This document shows positions 1 through 9,517 of a stretch of DNA of 64,000 bases, piece after piece (the stretch's first letter is position 1; each line of letters opens with the position of its first letter). The notes beneath the pieces are model-generated. The model had not been told where the DNA came from and searched no databases. It worked only from the letters and a program-made list of their open reading frames with translations. The translations under genes and the position numbers were made by a program. Where the stretch lies: assembly GCA_937949545.1 (NCBI GenBank), contig CALEDR010000009.1, forward strand, positions 1 through 64,000, read 5' to 3'. This DNA comes from an uncultured Phycisphaerae bacterium (GTDB lineage Bacteria > Planctomycetota > Phycisphaerae > Sedimentisphaerales > Anaerohalosphaeraceae).

Positions 1-173
1 CCGTACCGCCGTACCTTGTCCGCCGTTTGGTCCGTAGAGCCGTCATCGACCACGATGATTTCATCCCCCGGCACTGTCTGGCAAAGAACACTTTCGATGG
101 CCCGCTCAATCGTCGCCTCCGCATTATACGCCGGTATCACCACACTCACCGAAAATCTCTGTTCCTGGCTCAT
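1..173 (-). CDS. Glycosyltransferase family 2, N-terminal fragment
   Basis: This is the N-terminal 57 residues of a GT-A fold family 2 glycosyltransferase that runs off the left edge of the window. It would transfer a sugar from a nucleotide-sugar donor during surface-polysaccharide synthesis. The visible N-terminus has the family signature: [11 protein letters not shown] followed by a helix ending in SVLCQT, then [14 protein letters not shown], where DDGS belongs to the nucleotide-binding strand. The ATG at 173 overlaps the TGA of the upstream glycosyltransferase by four bases (ATGA), so the two are translationally coupled. Acceptor and donor cannot be inferred from this fragment. Confidence 0.85.
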   Translation of the reverse strand, partial: MSQEQRFSVSVVIPAYNAEATIERAIESVLCQTVPGDEIIVVDDGSTDQTADKVRRY

Positions 174-1402
174 CGCTTTTGAATTCGGCAATCCCGAACC
201 ATTTCTAAATAGATTTTCTCCAGTTTATCATTCAAAAGTTTGATATCAAATTTCTCCTCCACATACCTCCGACCCTCCCGCCCCATCCGGATCCGCTTTT
301 CCGGATCCCGAAGCAATTCCGCCATCGCCACCGCGGCCGCCTCCGCATCCCCCTCCGGCACCAAAATCGCCGACCGACACGGCCGAACCGCCTCCGGAAC
401 CCCCCCTACCTCCGTCGCTACGATCGGTACCCCAACCGCCTGCGCCTCCAGCAGCACAACCCCAAGCCACTCATCCCGGCTGGTCAGCAGAAACACATCC
501 GCCTGCCGCATCTGCTCCAACACCCCCTTCTGTTCCAAAGCCCCCTCAAACACAACCTGCCTGCGAATCCCAAGCCGAGCCGCCAATTCCTCCAGCGCCG
601 CTCGCTGCGGCCCATCCCCCGCCAAATGATACACGACCCGCTCCGGCCAAACCTTTTCCATCAGTCGCTGAACGGCCTGCAGGGCAACATCCGGACGTTT
701 TTGCTCACAAAGTCGGCAGACTGTCAGCACCCGAAAAACACCCTCTGTCCGAGACGCCAGCCCGCCGCGGTACGAAAATCGAGCCGGATCAATCCCCACA
801 TAATGAACACAAAGACGATCCGGACAAGCCCCCTGTTCCAAAAGCCGCTGCCGAGTGAACTCCGAATTCGCTAAAATCCGATCCGCATAGGCAAACAGCT
901 CTCGATAGTATTCCGGTCCTCCCTCCTGCCCCAGCAGCAAATCATGTCCGTGAAACATCGTCAAAAAAGCCGTCTCCGGCTGCATCGGCTTCAGCGGCCA
1001 ATAAAAGACGCCGTTGTTCCCGAAATGCACCTGAATCACATCCGGCGCAAAAGACAAAATCTCCAGCGAATGAAAAAAAAGAAGATACGAAAAACCTTCC
1101 TTCCGACCCAAAAGATACCGAAGCACTCGAAACAAAACCAGCGGATGCCTAAACAAAAAACGCAGCAGCCACCCAACGGCCTTCAGACGGCACCCCCATT
1201 GGGACACCGGCACGCTCGGCAGATAAACCGTCCGCTCTAAAAGTCCGTATTCCGCCACCTCCGGATGAAAAACCTCCTCTCGGGGACGAAATCGGCTGAA
1301 AATCCGCACCGTATGACCCCGCTGGATCATACCCGTTATCTGATTGAGAATAAATGTCTCGGAAAGTTTCGGAAACGTGCTGACCACAACCCCTATTCGC
1401 AT
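170..1402 (-). CDS. Glycosyltransferase family 4 (GT-B fold)
   Basis: A 410-residue GT-B glycosyltransferase, probably cytoplasmic and acting on a lipid-linked surface polysaccharide. The N-terminus ([18 protein letters not shown]) is typical of the WcaL/colanic-acid-type GT4 enzymes. The C-terminal half carries [19 protein letters not shown] and the donor-binding region ending [21 protein letters not shown], the usual E-x7-E-like segment. The ATG at 1402 is preferred over an in-frame GTG two codons upstream because it starts directly at the first beta strand. It overlaps the next glycosyltransferase by four bases. The sugar specificity is not determinable from sequence alone. Confidence 0.88.
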   Translation of the reverse strand: MRIGVVVSTFPKLSETFILNQITGMIQRGHTVRIFSRFRPREEVFHPEVAEYGLLERTVYLPSVPVSQWGCRLKAVGWLLRFLFRHPLVLFRVLRYLLGRKEGFSYLLFFHSLEILSFAPDVIQVHFGNNGVFYWPLKPMQPETAFLTMFHGHDLLLGQEGGPEYYRELFAYADRILANSEFTRQRLLEQGACPDRLCVHYVGIDPARFSYRGGLASRTEGVFRVLTVCRLCEQKRPDVALQAVQRLMEKVWPERVVYHLAGDGPQRAALEELAARLGIRRQVVFEGALEQKGVLEQMRQADVFLLTSRDEWLGVVLLEAQAVGVPIVATEVGGVPEAVRPCRSAILVPEGDAEAAAVAMAELLRDPEKRIRMGREGRRYVEEKFDIKLLNDKLEKIYLEMVRDCRIQKR

Positions 1403-1525
1403 AAACACAAGACTTTCAGATAACTTCCCCTTGCAAGACAGATACGTTTACCCTTCGACAACTCCGCCAGACAAACCGTTTTCCCTCCCATCCTATAATT
1501 CTCACCCGGAAAAAACAACCGTTTC

Positions 1526-1555
1526 TTGCTTTTCAGACACCCTGCCCAGTATAAT
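1526..1555 (+). promoter_or_regulatory. Candidate sigma70-type promoter for the sulfotransferase
   Basis: TTGCTT (1526-1531) and a perfect TATAAT (1550-1555) are separated by 18 bases. Transcription would start near 1562, leaving a leader of about 45 bases before the sulfotransferase ATG at 1607. The -10 box is consensus and the -35 box matches at four of six positions. Confidence 0.5.
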
Positions 1556-1606
1556 ACCTTCCCGATTTCCTTGGACGGATGCTTCTGAAACAACGAAAGA
1601 AGAACA

Positions 1607-2485
1607 ATGGAACTGCTGAACATTTTACCCATTCCAATCCGACAAAAAATCTGTCGCATTCTCAACAAAATAGAATCCAGAACCCCCGTTTGCATCCGAA
1701 ATCTCGGAGCCAAACTGAATCCGGACACCATTTTCATCTGCGGCAACTACAAAACCGGCTCATCCGCCATTGCCTCTCTGCTGGCCATCGCAACCCGCCA
1801 AAACAAAACCATCGACCTGTTCTGGAGAACCCCAGGAACCGCCAAAATCAAACTCCTTCAAAAAGAACTTCCGCTGGAATGGTACATCCATCGCTACCGA
1901 TACCTGTTCGCCAAAAAAATTGTCAAAGAACCAGACCTGATTTTCTATCTGGATCAGTTGATGGCCCTCTTCCCCCAGGCCCAATATGTCTTCCTCCTCC
2001 GGGACCCGCGCGACAATATCCGCAGCATCCTGAGTTTTTTGAAACTGCCGGGAAACGCCAATGACCTGACAAAGGAACAGATTCAGCAAACCCCAGGGAG
2101 CATCTGGAAACTCGCCCTCGACGGCTCCTTGTTCGGCACGAAAGGTCCCAACTACATCGCCACCCAGGCTCTTCGCTGGAACCGCATCCTCGACATCTAT
2201 GAACAATACAAAGTTCGAATGTTTCTCTTGAAATACGAAACCTTTCTGCAGGACAAAGTCCAGACCATCCACAACCTGGCCGCCCAGCTCGGCCTCTCCG
2301 TCCAACGCGACATTCGCCCTTTCTTAAACCGTCCCTATCAGCCCAAAGGAGATTACGCTCCCGACTGGCTGGCCTTCTACGGCCCCGAAAACCTCGCCCA
2401 GATCGAACAGATCTGCCGCGAAAAAATGCTCCAGTACGGATACCCCCTCACCCCACCCACGCTCCAGAAAAATGCGACGATTTAA
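1607..2485 (+). CDS. PAPS-dependent sulfotransferase
   Basis: A 292-residue sulfotransferase expected to move sulfate from 3'-phosphoadenylyl sulfate to a carbohydrate or other hydroxyl acceptor. The 5'-phosphosulfate loop is seen as ICGNYKTGSSAI (residues 44-55), with Lys49 in the catalytic-lysine position. The 3'-phosphate-binding segment is YVFLLRDPRDNIRSIL (residues 127-142), with Arg132 and Ser140 as the likely phosphate ligands. It is flanked by glycosyltransferases, a phosphodiesterase and a flippase, which suggests that it decorates the surface polysaccharide made by this cluster. It is the only plus-strand gene in the cluster and has its own promoter. Its stop lies one base from the stop of the convergent phosphodiesterase gene. 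Confidence 0.85.
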   Translation: MELLNILPIPIRQKICRILNKIESRTPVCIRNLGAKLNPDTIFICGNYKTGSSAIASLLAIATRQNKTIDLFWRTPGTAKIKLLQKELPLEWYIHRYRYLFAKKIVKEPDLIFYLDQLMALFPQAQYVFLLRDPRDNIRSILSFLKLPGNANDLTKEQIQQTPGSIWKLALDGSLFGTKGPNYIATQALRWNRILDIYEQYKVRMFLLKYETFLQDKVQTIHNLAAQLGLSVQRDIRPFLNRPYQPKGDYAPDWLAFYGPENLAQIEQICREKMLQYGYPLTPPTLQKNATI

Positions 2486-2486
2486 T

Positions 2487-4070
2487 CTACTCAATATACC
2501 CCAAATCCCGAAGACGCTTCTCAACCTGATCCGCTTCCTCATCGGTATAACCCTTGCCCTCCTCCCGACTTGACCGAGGCAAAACCTTCCCATCAAACAC
2601 GGCCGGTTTCATCGTTTCGTCAAACAATTCCAACAAAACACGCCCTTCCATATCCGCAGGAACCGCAATCCCCAAACCCGTTAAAATGGTCGGCGCCAAA
2701 TCCAGCAGCCTCGCTCCATCCAACGAAACCCCGCTTTGCACCGAATCCCCGAAAATCGCCAAAATCCCGTCCGGATGATGCATCCCAAGATGGAAATCCC
2801 TCTCGCAGCAAACCGCCCGAAACAACCCCTTCTGGTCAGCAAAATAATCCCCCGTAAACGAATATCCCTCCGCCGGCTCCACCACCCAATCCGGCATCCT
2901 GTCCGCATACTTGCCCCGATACAGTTCCTCCCGTCTCCAAATGCGTCGAACCGCTTTTTCCCCCGTCTCCGGATCCACAAGCATCTCCAATTGCCGCCTC
3001 AATTCCTCTTCGGTGCGAACACGGCGGCCCTCATCCTCCTCCAAAAAATAAAGAAATCCATCATTGCCCTGGCTGAACGAAAACACACGGCTCTTTTCCC
3101 AGTCATAAACAGGCTTGGTCTTTCCCTTCCGTCCTCGAAAGCGGCCAACCCATTCACGCATCCGAACCGAAACAGGAGGTTTCTGAACGCTCAGAAACCC
3201 CTTTCCCACCAAAAAGGCCCCTAAATGAACCCGTTTCCGGTGAGTCTGAAACCCATGGTCGGACAAAATCATCGTCACAACCGGTCCCGCAGAGCAGCCT
3301 TGAAAAAACTCCACCACACGCCGAATCTCTTCGTCGAGTTTCCTGTAAAATCTCTCAAATATCAGCCGGCAGACCCCCGCATCATAATCCGGATGATCCG
3401 GGCTCATAAATCCCCACAGCCCATGCTGGACCACATCGCTGGCCTGAAAGTGAACCATAAACAAATCAAACAATTCCCTCTCCAGCAGAAAACGAGCCGC
3501 TTGCCCCCGCTTTTCAACCGCCTCACACATCATCGACAAAAATAACTCCGGTTGTCTCCGCGCAGATCGAAACGGCATATCATCCAAGTTAAAAATATGA
3601 TACCCAGGAACCGCACGAAGCAATTCCGTTTTCAGAGAAGCCGGATACGTCCACTCCGAATCCAGCGATGGTGTCAAAATCCCGCAAACCACTTGCCCTC
3701 GAATCGGACGCGGCGGATACGTCATCGGAACATTCAGAAGCCCCACCTGCCTGCCGGCCAGACTGGCATACTCCCAAAGAGTCGTCTCCAGAGAAGCCGA
3801 ACTGGCACACCGGGTTTGACGGCTCGCTCGATCCCACCAAACAAAATCGAATATCCCGTTGGCTCCCGGATTCTTGCCCGTCTGGAACGTCCCCCACGCC
3901 GCCGGCGTCTTCGGCGGAATCGTCGACCGCAGATTTCCCCAGGACCCCTTTTGACGCACCGCCTGCAAATACGGCATCGTCCCGGCCTCGATGGCACGGT
4001 TCAAAACAGACCAGCAACCGCCGTCAATCCCGATCAGCAGAATTCTTCTGGAAACCGTTGAATTGGACAT
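2487..4070 (-). CDS. Alkaline-phosphatase-superfamily phosphodiesterase
   Basis: A 527-residue member of the type I phosphodiesterase/nucleotide pyrophosphatase branch of the alkaline phosphatase superfamily. RILLIGIDGG near the N-terminus supplies the first metal aspartate. PPKTPAAWGTFQTGKNPG holds the likely nucleophilic threonine and the conserved TGxxPxxxG turn. MILSDHGFQTHR carries the second D-H metal pair and HLGMHHPDGILAIFGD a further histidine. No signal peptide is apparent. The ATG at 4070 was chosen over a TTG at 4079, and it overlaps the 3' end of the flippase gene by 47 bases. In polysaccharide loci such proteins often act on nucleotide-linked or lipid-linked intermediates, but the substrate here is unknown. 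Confidence 0.8.
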   Translation of the reverse strand: MSNSTVSRRILLIGIDGGCWSVLNRAIEAGTMPYLQAVRQKGSWGNLRSTIPPKTPAAWGTFQTGKNPGANGIFDFVWWDRASRQTRCASSASLETTLWEYASLAGRQVGLLNVPMTYPPRPIRGQVVCGILTPSLDSEWTYPASLKTELLRAVPGYHIFNLDDMPFRSARRQPELFLSMMCEAVEKRGQAARFLLERELFDLFMVHFQASDVVQHGLWGFMSPDHPDYDAGVCRLIFERFYRKLDEEIRRVVEFFQGCSAGPVVTMILSDHGFQTHRKRVHLGAFLVGKGFLSVQKPPVSVRMREWVGRFRGRKGKTKPVYDWEKSRVFSFSQGNDGFLYFLEEDEGRRVRTEEELRRQLEMLVDPETGEKAVRRIWRREELYRGKYADRMPDWVVEPAEGYSFTGDYFADQKGLFRAVCCERDFHLGMHHPDGILAIFGDSVQSGVSLDGARLLDLAPTILTGLGIAVPADMEGRVLLELFDETMKPAVFDGKVLPRSSREEGKGYTDEEADQVEKRLRDLGYIE

Positions 4071-5877
4071 AAGATACAATCAGCCCTCGTAACAAAGATA
4101 TCTGTTCTCGAAACAGCCCATAAAACAGCCGGCCCGTCAGAACATCCGCCAGCCAGGAAAATCCCGCAAAACAAACCGTCGCCGCCAATCCAACCGCCGC
4201 CATTCGAAAACCCGACGGAACCTGCCCCAAAAATCCGCCCAGCAGCCCTCCTCCCGCAAACATCCCAACCAAACCGGCCGAAGGAACCCAAAGCGACCGA
4301 AATATCTGTCCAGCCGAGCAGTCCAGCAGACGGGACAAAAAACCAACTACGGGAAACTGAACCAAAATCGCACTGATCAACACCGCCAGCCCCGTCCCCG
4401 TAAATCCATACGTTCGGGTCAGAGGATAAATCAAAACCCCCATCAAAAACAACTTCACCGCCTGCAGCCATCCTTGATAAGAAGGTTTCCCCAAACTCAG
4501 AAGAACAGCCCCCGATGTCGCCCCCAAAGGCCGAATGCAGCCCCAAACGGACAGCACACGAATGCACGGAATGATCGGCTTCCACTTCTCCCCAAGAAAC
4601 ACAACCACAAAATCCTCCGAACACAGAAAAATCAGCCCGGAAAACCAAAACATCGCCGCCGCCGTCACAGCAGCCATTTTCAAATACGCCTCCCGCACCC
4701 TCACCACATCATCCTGGATTTTCGAATAGGCCGGAAATGCCGCCTGCCCAAGAACATTCGTGATCTCCGTCGTCGGAAGATTGGAAATCTTGTAAGCCAT
4801 CCCGTAAAAACCCAGCGCCGAAACCCCCAGCATCTTCCCAACAAACAGATCATCCCCATGCGTCAGAAGAAAACCAAGAATTTCAGACAGCGTAACCCAT
4901 TTGCCAAACCTCCACAGCGGCTGGAGCTTCGCAAAATCCAGTTCAAACCGAGGACGATACGGATAAACCCAATACCCCAAAACCAGCCGGCACAATACTT
5001 CCGACGCCTGCCCACCCAGCAAAGCCCACACACTTCGCGTCCAGAACGCCAATACAATCGCCCCAAGGCTCGAAACCAGAGAGGCCGTGCTTCGCAGAAA
5101 AAAAATCCTCGAGAATTGCAGCTCTTTCTGAAAAAAAATCAGACAAATATTTTCAAAGCTCCCCGCAAACAAAAGAACCCCAAAAATTCGAATCAGCCAG
5201 ATCACCTCAGAACGGTCAATTACCTTCCGCTGAACGAAAGACGGATACGCATCCTCCAGGAGCCGCCGGTTCATGCGTTGCAAATCCTCGCCCTTCAATT
5301 CCTTCCCCAGCGAACGCTTCACTGAAGACGAAAGGCCTACCGGAAAATCCGCCGCCACAGAACGCAAATCGCCCTCCCGGCACACCTCTGTCAAAACGGC
5401 CGCTGTACGCCTCGCATCCATTTCCGGACCCGAAAGATAATTTCGCAAATAGCGGTCCAGAGGTGCACGCTCCGCCTGAATTTTCTCCCAAAACCCCTTG
5501 GGATTCAAAATATCTTTCTCCGTCCATTCCCAACTCCCCTCAAAAAAAAACACCCATCCCGGAGCCGCTGCCCAAAGAAAAACACAAAGAATGGCCCCAC
5601 GCAGAACCCCAAAAGACCACACAGAATTCAGATAGGAATGTATCGACTCTTTCTTTTGGATCAACGAAAATTGAAAACCCGGCTGAGTGAACGTATTCAA
5701 AATCTCCAGCAGCAGCATCACGAGCCCAAAACTGCCGAAATCCCTCGGAGCAAGAAGCCGAGCCAAAACAATCCATTTCAAATAAGCCAGCACTTGCTGA
5801 AAAAGCCGAGCCGACAAAAGCCAGAATGTGCCTTGCACCGTTTTTTTATATAAGTCTGGATGAGACTTGAATTCCAT
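4024..5877 (-). CDS. Wzx-like polysaccharide flippase with large soluble insert
   Basis: A 617-residue multispanning membrane protein of the MATE/polysaccharide-transporter group, expected to flip lipid-linked repeat units across the inner membrane. The family signatures are the amphipathic start (FWLLSARLFQQVLAYLKWIVLARLLAP), QFSLIQKKE at about 70, and FQKELQFSR at about 249. Typical members have about 480 residues. The excess is a charged segment at about 114-224, without membrane spans, between what should be TM3 and TM4. The ATG at 5877 has an AGGAAACAGG sequence about ten bases upstream. The open frame continues to 6279, but that extension is antisense to the next gene. The last codons overlap the phosphodiesterase gene. 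Confidence 0.85.
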   Translation of the reverse strand: MEFKSHPDLYKKTVQGTFWLLSARLFQQVLAYLKWIVLARLLAPRDFGSFGLVMLLLEILNTFTQPGFQFSLIQKKESIHSYLNSVWSFGVLRGAILCVFLWAAAPGWVFFFEGSWEWTEKDILNPKGFWEKIQAERAPLDRYLRNYLSGPEMDARRTAAVLTEVCREGDLRSVAADFPVGLSSSVKRSLGKELKGEDLQRMNRRLLEDAYPSFVQRKVIDRSEVIWLIRIFGVLLFAGSFENICLIFFQKELQFSRIFFLRSTASLVSSLGAIVLAFWTRSVWALLGGQASEVLCRLVLGYWVYPYRPRFELDFAKLQPLWRFGKWVTLSEILGFLLTHGDDLFVGKMLGVSALGFYGMAYKISNLPTTEITNVLGQAAFPAYSKIQDDVVRVREAYLKMAAVTAAAMFWFSGLIFLCSEDFVVVFLGEKWKPIIPCIRVLSVWGCIRPLGATSGAVLLSLGKPSYQGWLQAVKLFLMGVLIYPLTRTYGFTGTGLAVLISAILVQFPVVGFLSRLLDCSAGQIFRSLWVPSAGLVGMFAGGGLLGGFLGQVPSGFRMAAVGLAATVCFAGFSWLADVLTGRLFYGLFREQISLLRGLIVSYVQFNGFQKNSADRD

Positions 5878-5960
5878 CAGCGAAAACCTGTTTCCTGTCA
5901 GATTTTTGCAGGTATTGTATTGGCTCCACATTCGAATAACAAGTCTAAACAAACTGTTCA

Positions 5961-5989
5961 TTGCCCTCAGAACCCGAAAATCATATACT
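5961..5989 (+). promoter_or_regulatory. Sigma70-type promoter giving a near-leaderless mRNA
   Basis: TTGCCC (5961-5966), a 17-base spacer and TATACT (5984-5989) lie directly before the ATG at 5998, with only eight bases between the -10 box and the start codon. The bases before the ATG (CCCTCCTT) are not a Shine-Dalgarno sequence. Transcription would therefore begin at or within a base or two of the ATG. See the similar arrangement before the FHA kinase gene. Confidence 0.5.
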
Positions 5990-5997
5990 CCCTCCTT

Positions 5998-8070
5998 ATG
6001 AAAAAACCAACGGCTCTTTTTTTCGCTTTTGCGGTCTTCACTGGAGCCTTTCTGCTCTTTCAGGTCCAGCCGCTCTTCGCCCGCTTCCTGACCCCATGGT
6101 TCGGCGGCACACCCGAAGTCTGGACCGCTTGCATGCTCTTTTTCCAGATGCTCCTGCTCGCCGGCTACGCCTATGCCCACGCCCTCCGCCGCCTGCCCGC
6201 CCGCCTGCAGGCCGTCTTGCATCTGCTCCTGCTCCTCGCCGCCGCCGTACCGGCCTTTCGAATCATCCCGCCGGCACATCTGAAACCAACACCCGAAACG
6301 AATCCCGTTGTCCAGATATTATGGATATGCTTTATCTGCATTGGGCCTCCCTATTTTCTCCTTTCTTCGACAGGACCGCTCCTTCAATCCTGGATCTGCC
6401 GAATTAAACCAGGTTTTATCCCCTATCGTCTTTATGCCCTGAGCAACATCGGCTCATTATTAGCCCTTATTTCCTATCCATTTATCTTTGAACCCATTTT
6501 CACTCGTCAGCAGCAGGCCCAGTTTTGGTCTTTCTTATTCCTTTTTTATGCTCTTACTTGTTCTTCTTGTGCAATAATGCTTTTTCTAAACAACCCATCT
6601 TTTCCATTGCCCCAGACTAAAGAAAATTCAGCAGGACCTTTGAAGTTAACATCCTGCCTTCTCTGGCTTTCTCTGCCTGCGGTCGCTTCCACCCTCCTAC
6701 TGGCCGTAACCGAAAAAATTACCCAAGACATCGCCGTTGTGCCCTTTTTATGGATTCTCCCACTAGGCTTATACCTCCTGTCTTTTATAATCTGTTTCGA
6801 CAACCCAAAATGGTACAAACGTCCTCTCTTTTTAACCCTTTTTATCCTCGCCATTTTAGGTCTTATTATCGCCCGAATCATCGAGGAAAAAAACGCTGAC
6901 ATCGCTTTGATTATCGGACTTTACGCCTTCCTGCTTTTCGGTAGCTGTATGGTCTGCCACGGCGAACTTTACGCCCTCCGACCCCATCCGAAATATCTGA
7001 CCGCCTATTATCTCCTGATCGCCGCCGGCGGAGCCATCGGAGGCATCTTTGTATCCATCCTGGCACCACTGCTCTTTAAAACTTATGTCGAACTCCACCT
7101 GGCCGTCCTATTCGCCGTTATCCTCGTTGTCCTGACCGACCGACAATACATCTCTGGACTTCGCCGAAAAATTGCCTATATTGCCGCCCTCTCTGCCGTC
7201 GGACTCGCTGGCATCTTCCTCGTCGGCCGCCGGACCACCCAAAACCAGCGAGCCATCGATCACGCCCGCAACTTCTTCGGCGTCCTGACCGTCTGGGAAG
7301 ACGATTGGAACAATCCCCTTTTGCACAAACGGCTTCTCCAACACGGCACCACTTTCCACGGACTCCAGTTCCAGCATCCGGACAAACGGCATCTCCCGAC
7401 CGCTTATTACGGCTTCAACAGCGGCATCGGGCTGCTCATCCGCTCCAATTCTCAGCATCCGCCCCGCCGCATCGGTGTCATTGGGCTAGGTGTCGGCACC
7501 ATCGCCTATTACGGCCGAAAAGGCGACGTCATCCGCTTTTACGAAATCAACCCCGCCGTCGAACGGCTGGCCCGAAGGTATTTCACATACCTGTCCGACA
7601 GCCAAGCCGACATTCAAATTGTTTTAGGCGACGGCCGCCTGTCCCTCGAACAGGAATCCCCGCAGAACTTTGACATTCTCGTTCTGGATGCCTTCAGCAG
7701 CGATGCCGTCCCCGTCCATCTGCTCACCAGTCAGGCAATGGAAATCTACCTCAAACACCTCAAACCCGACGGCGTTCTAGCCTTCCATCTTTCATCGGTG
7801 CATCTGGACCTGATTCAGGTCGTCCGCAAACTGGCCGAACACTTCCGGCTTCACTGCCTTTGGCTGGAAACCTACCCTGATGAGCAGTTCGGCGCTCTTT
7901 CCTCCGATTGGCTTCTGCTTTCTCCCTCTAAAGAACCGCTTGAAAACCCGCTTCTCCAGTCCGCCGCCAGCCCCCTGCCCGAATCCGCCGCCTCCATCGA
8001 CCTGTGGACCGATGACCGCATCCGCCTCCTCCAAATCCTCAAGCAGTCCTCTCTAAACAGAAGGATTTAG
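5998..8070 (+). CDS. Membrane-fused spermidine-synthase-like protein
   Basis: A 690-residue protein with two parts. Residues 1 to about 420 are a run of hydrophobic segments beginning FFAFAVFTGAFLLFQVQPLF, a start typical of the MFS-fused spermidine synthase family. The C-terminal part has the Rossmann fold of polyamine aminopropyltransferases: IGVIGLGVGTIAYYG, then RFYEINPAVERLA, GDGRLSLEQ and FDILVLDAFSSDAVPVHLLT. The known family reaction is transfer of an aminopropyl group from decarboxylated SAM, but many fused members are untested and the substrate is uncertain. The MTA phosphorylase two genes downstream would recycle the by-product. The ATG at 5998 fits the promoter placement; the open frame extends further upstream but would precede the transcription start. 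Confidence 0.85.
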   Translation: MKKPTALFFAFAVFTGAFLLFQVQPLFARFLTPWFGGTPEVWTACMLFFQMLLLAGYAYAHALRRLPARLQAVLHLLLLLAAAVPAFRIIPPAHLKPTPETNPVVQILWICFICIGPPYFLLSSTGPLLQSWICRIKPGFIPYRLYALSNIGSLLALISYPFIFEPIFTRQQQAQFWSFLFLFYALTCSSCAIMLFLNNPSFPLPQTKENSAGPLKLTSCLLWLSLPAVASTLLLAVTEKITQDIAVVPFLWILPLGLYLLSFIICFDNPKWYKRPLFLTLFILAILGLIIARIIEEKNADIALIIGLYAFLLFGSCMVCHGELYALRPHPKYLTAYYLLIAAGGAIGGIFVSILAPLLFKTYVELHLAVLFAVILVVLTDRQYISGLRRKIAYIAALSAVGLAGIFLVGRRTTQNQRAIDHARNFFGVLTVWEDDWNNPLLHKRLLQHGTTFHGLQFQHPDKRHLPTAYYGFNSGIGLLIRSNSQHPPRRIGVIGLGVGTIAYYGRKGDVIRFYEINPAVERLARRYFTYLSDSQADIQIVLGDGRLSLEQESPQNFDILVLDAFSSDAVPVHLLTSQAMEIYLKHLKPDGVLAFHLSSVHLDLIQVVRKLAEHFRLHCLWLETYPDEQFGALSSDWLLLSPSKEPLENPLLQSAASPLPESAASIDLWTDDRIRLLQILKQSSLNRRI

Positions 8071-8170
8071 AAAGCAGGCACTCATCGCTAATATTTTCTC
8101 GACTTTTCAGACGCAGGATTTATAATCTAATCTGTGTTTGTTTGCCGGTAGTTCAGAAAATTAGCCCAAA

Positions 8171-9496
8171 ATGAAGCGAAGAATACAATCACTCCTCTTG
8201 CTGTGGATTTCAGCAGCCGGTCTGCTTTCGGCTCAGGTTTCTCCGGAAGAGCGCCGGCGGATTTCGGAGCTCAGTGATGCCGACCACAAACAAATGATGG
8301 AGCAGCTGGGCATCTCTTCCCTTCGTCCAGGCCCCTCCGCCAATCCCAATGCCCCCAATGCTGCCAATGCCGATGAGGCCAAAGTTCCGCCCTATTTCCT
8401 CCCTGACCCGCTCGAATTGAACAACGGCATCCGGGTAACCCGACCCGAACAATGGCCGGCTCGGCGGGCCGAAATCTTCGAACTGTTTGACCGCGAAATC
8501 TACGGACGCGTTCCTGCTAATGTTCCGTCCGTCCGCTGGAAAGTCACGGACGTCAAAGAAGACAAAGACGGGGATTTTCCCGTCAAAATCAAGCAGATGG
8601 AAGGGGTTGTTGACAACTCCTCCTACCCGACCGTCGAAGTGATTATTCGGCTGACGCTCGGCACCCCCGCCGGCGCTGACAAACCCGTCCCCGTCATCCT
8701 CGAATTCGGTTTTCCCGGCTGGGTTGAAAGACCGCGTGCCGGCGAGCTCACCTGGAAGCAGCAGCTTCTGAAAGAAGGCTGGGGCTGGGCTGTCCTGAAT
8801 CCCGCCAGCATTCAGGCCGACCACGGCGCCGGCCTGCGGGAGGGCATCATCGGCCTGGTCAACAAAGGCAACCCCCGAAAACCCGATGACTGGGGCTGCC
8901 TGCGCGCCTGGGCGTGGGGAGCAAGCCGGGCCCTCGATTATTTCGAAACCGACCCGGATGTCGATGCCCGTCGCGTCGCCATCGAGGGTCTGTCCCGCTA
9001 CGGCAAGGCTGCCGCCGTTGCCATGGCCTACGATACACGGTTCGCCGTTGCTTTTATCGGCTCCTCCGGCGCCGGCGGCGTCAAACTCCTGCATCGCCTC
9101 TTCGGGGAACAGGTGGAAAACCTCGCCTCGCCGGCCGAGTATCACTGGTTTGCAGGCAATTTTCTCAAATACGCCGGCCCGCTCACGCAGGAAGACCTGC
9201 CCGTGGACGGCCATCATCTCGTCGCCCTCTGTGCCCCGCGCCCGGTCTTTATCAGCGCCGGCTCCTCCACAGCGGAAGGCCCTTGGGTTGACGCCAAAGG
9301 GATGTTCCTCGGCGGAGCTATGGCCGGACCTGTCTATGAGCTGCTCGGCAAAAAGAGCATGCGGACGATGCTCTTTCCGCCGGAGGGCACACTTATCGAC
9401 GGCGACATCGCCTTCCGCCAGCACGAAGGCGGACATACCACCGGCCCCAACTGGCCGTATTTTATCCAGTTTGCCAAACGTTATTTCGCTCAATAA
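8171..9496 (+). CDS. Secreted CE15-like glucuronoyl esterase / alpha-beta hydrolase
   Basis: A 441-residue secreted alpha/beta hydrolase resembling carbohydrate esterase family 15. Known CE15 enzymes cleave 4-O-methyl-glucuronoyl esters linking xylan to lignin. A signal peptide (SLLLLWISAAGLLSA) ends near residue 21. The nucleophile elbow is IEGLSRYGKA with Ser275, matching the family G-x-S-R-x-G-K pattern. The C-terminal HEGGHT (418-423) offers the catalytic histidine, probably His422. The segment that often reads ESGAGG in relatives is GSSGAGG here (297-303), so the acid must lie elsewhere or be absent. A low-complexity N/A/P linker follows the signal peptide. No clear Shine-Dalgarno is seen. 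A plant-polymer role fits the other glycan enzymes in the window. Confidence 0.78.
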   Translation: MKRRIQSLLLLWISAAGLLSAQVSPEERRRISELSDADHKQMMEQLGISSLRPGPSANPNAPNAANADEAKVPPYFLPDPLELNNGIRVTRPEQWPARRAEIFELFDREIYGRVPANVPSVRWKVTDVKEDKDGDFPVKIKQMEGVVDNSSYPTVEVIIRLTLGTPAGADKPVPVILEFGFPGWVERPRAGELTWKQQLLKEGWGWAVLNPASIQADHGAGLREGIIGLVNKGNPRKPDDWGCLRAWAWGASRALDYFETDPDVDARRVAIEGLSRYGKAAAVAMAYDTRFAVAFIGSSGAGGVKLLHRLFGEQVENLASPAEYHWFAGNFLKYAGPLTQEDLPVDGHHLVALCAPRPVFISAGSSTAEGPWVDAKGMFLGGAMAGPVYELLGKKSMRTMLFPPEGTLIDGDIAFRQHEGGHTTGPNWPYFIQFAKRYFAQ

Positions 9497-9517
9497 CGCT
9501 ATCACTCGGAAGCGCCT

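Noticed and set aside
5878-6279. N-terminal extension of the flippase frame by 134 codons
   Set aside because: The extra part is antisense to the next gene and is charged and glycine-rich; the family N-terminus and a ribosome-binding site fit the ATG at 5877.
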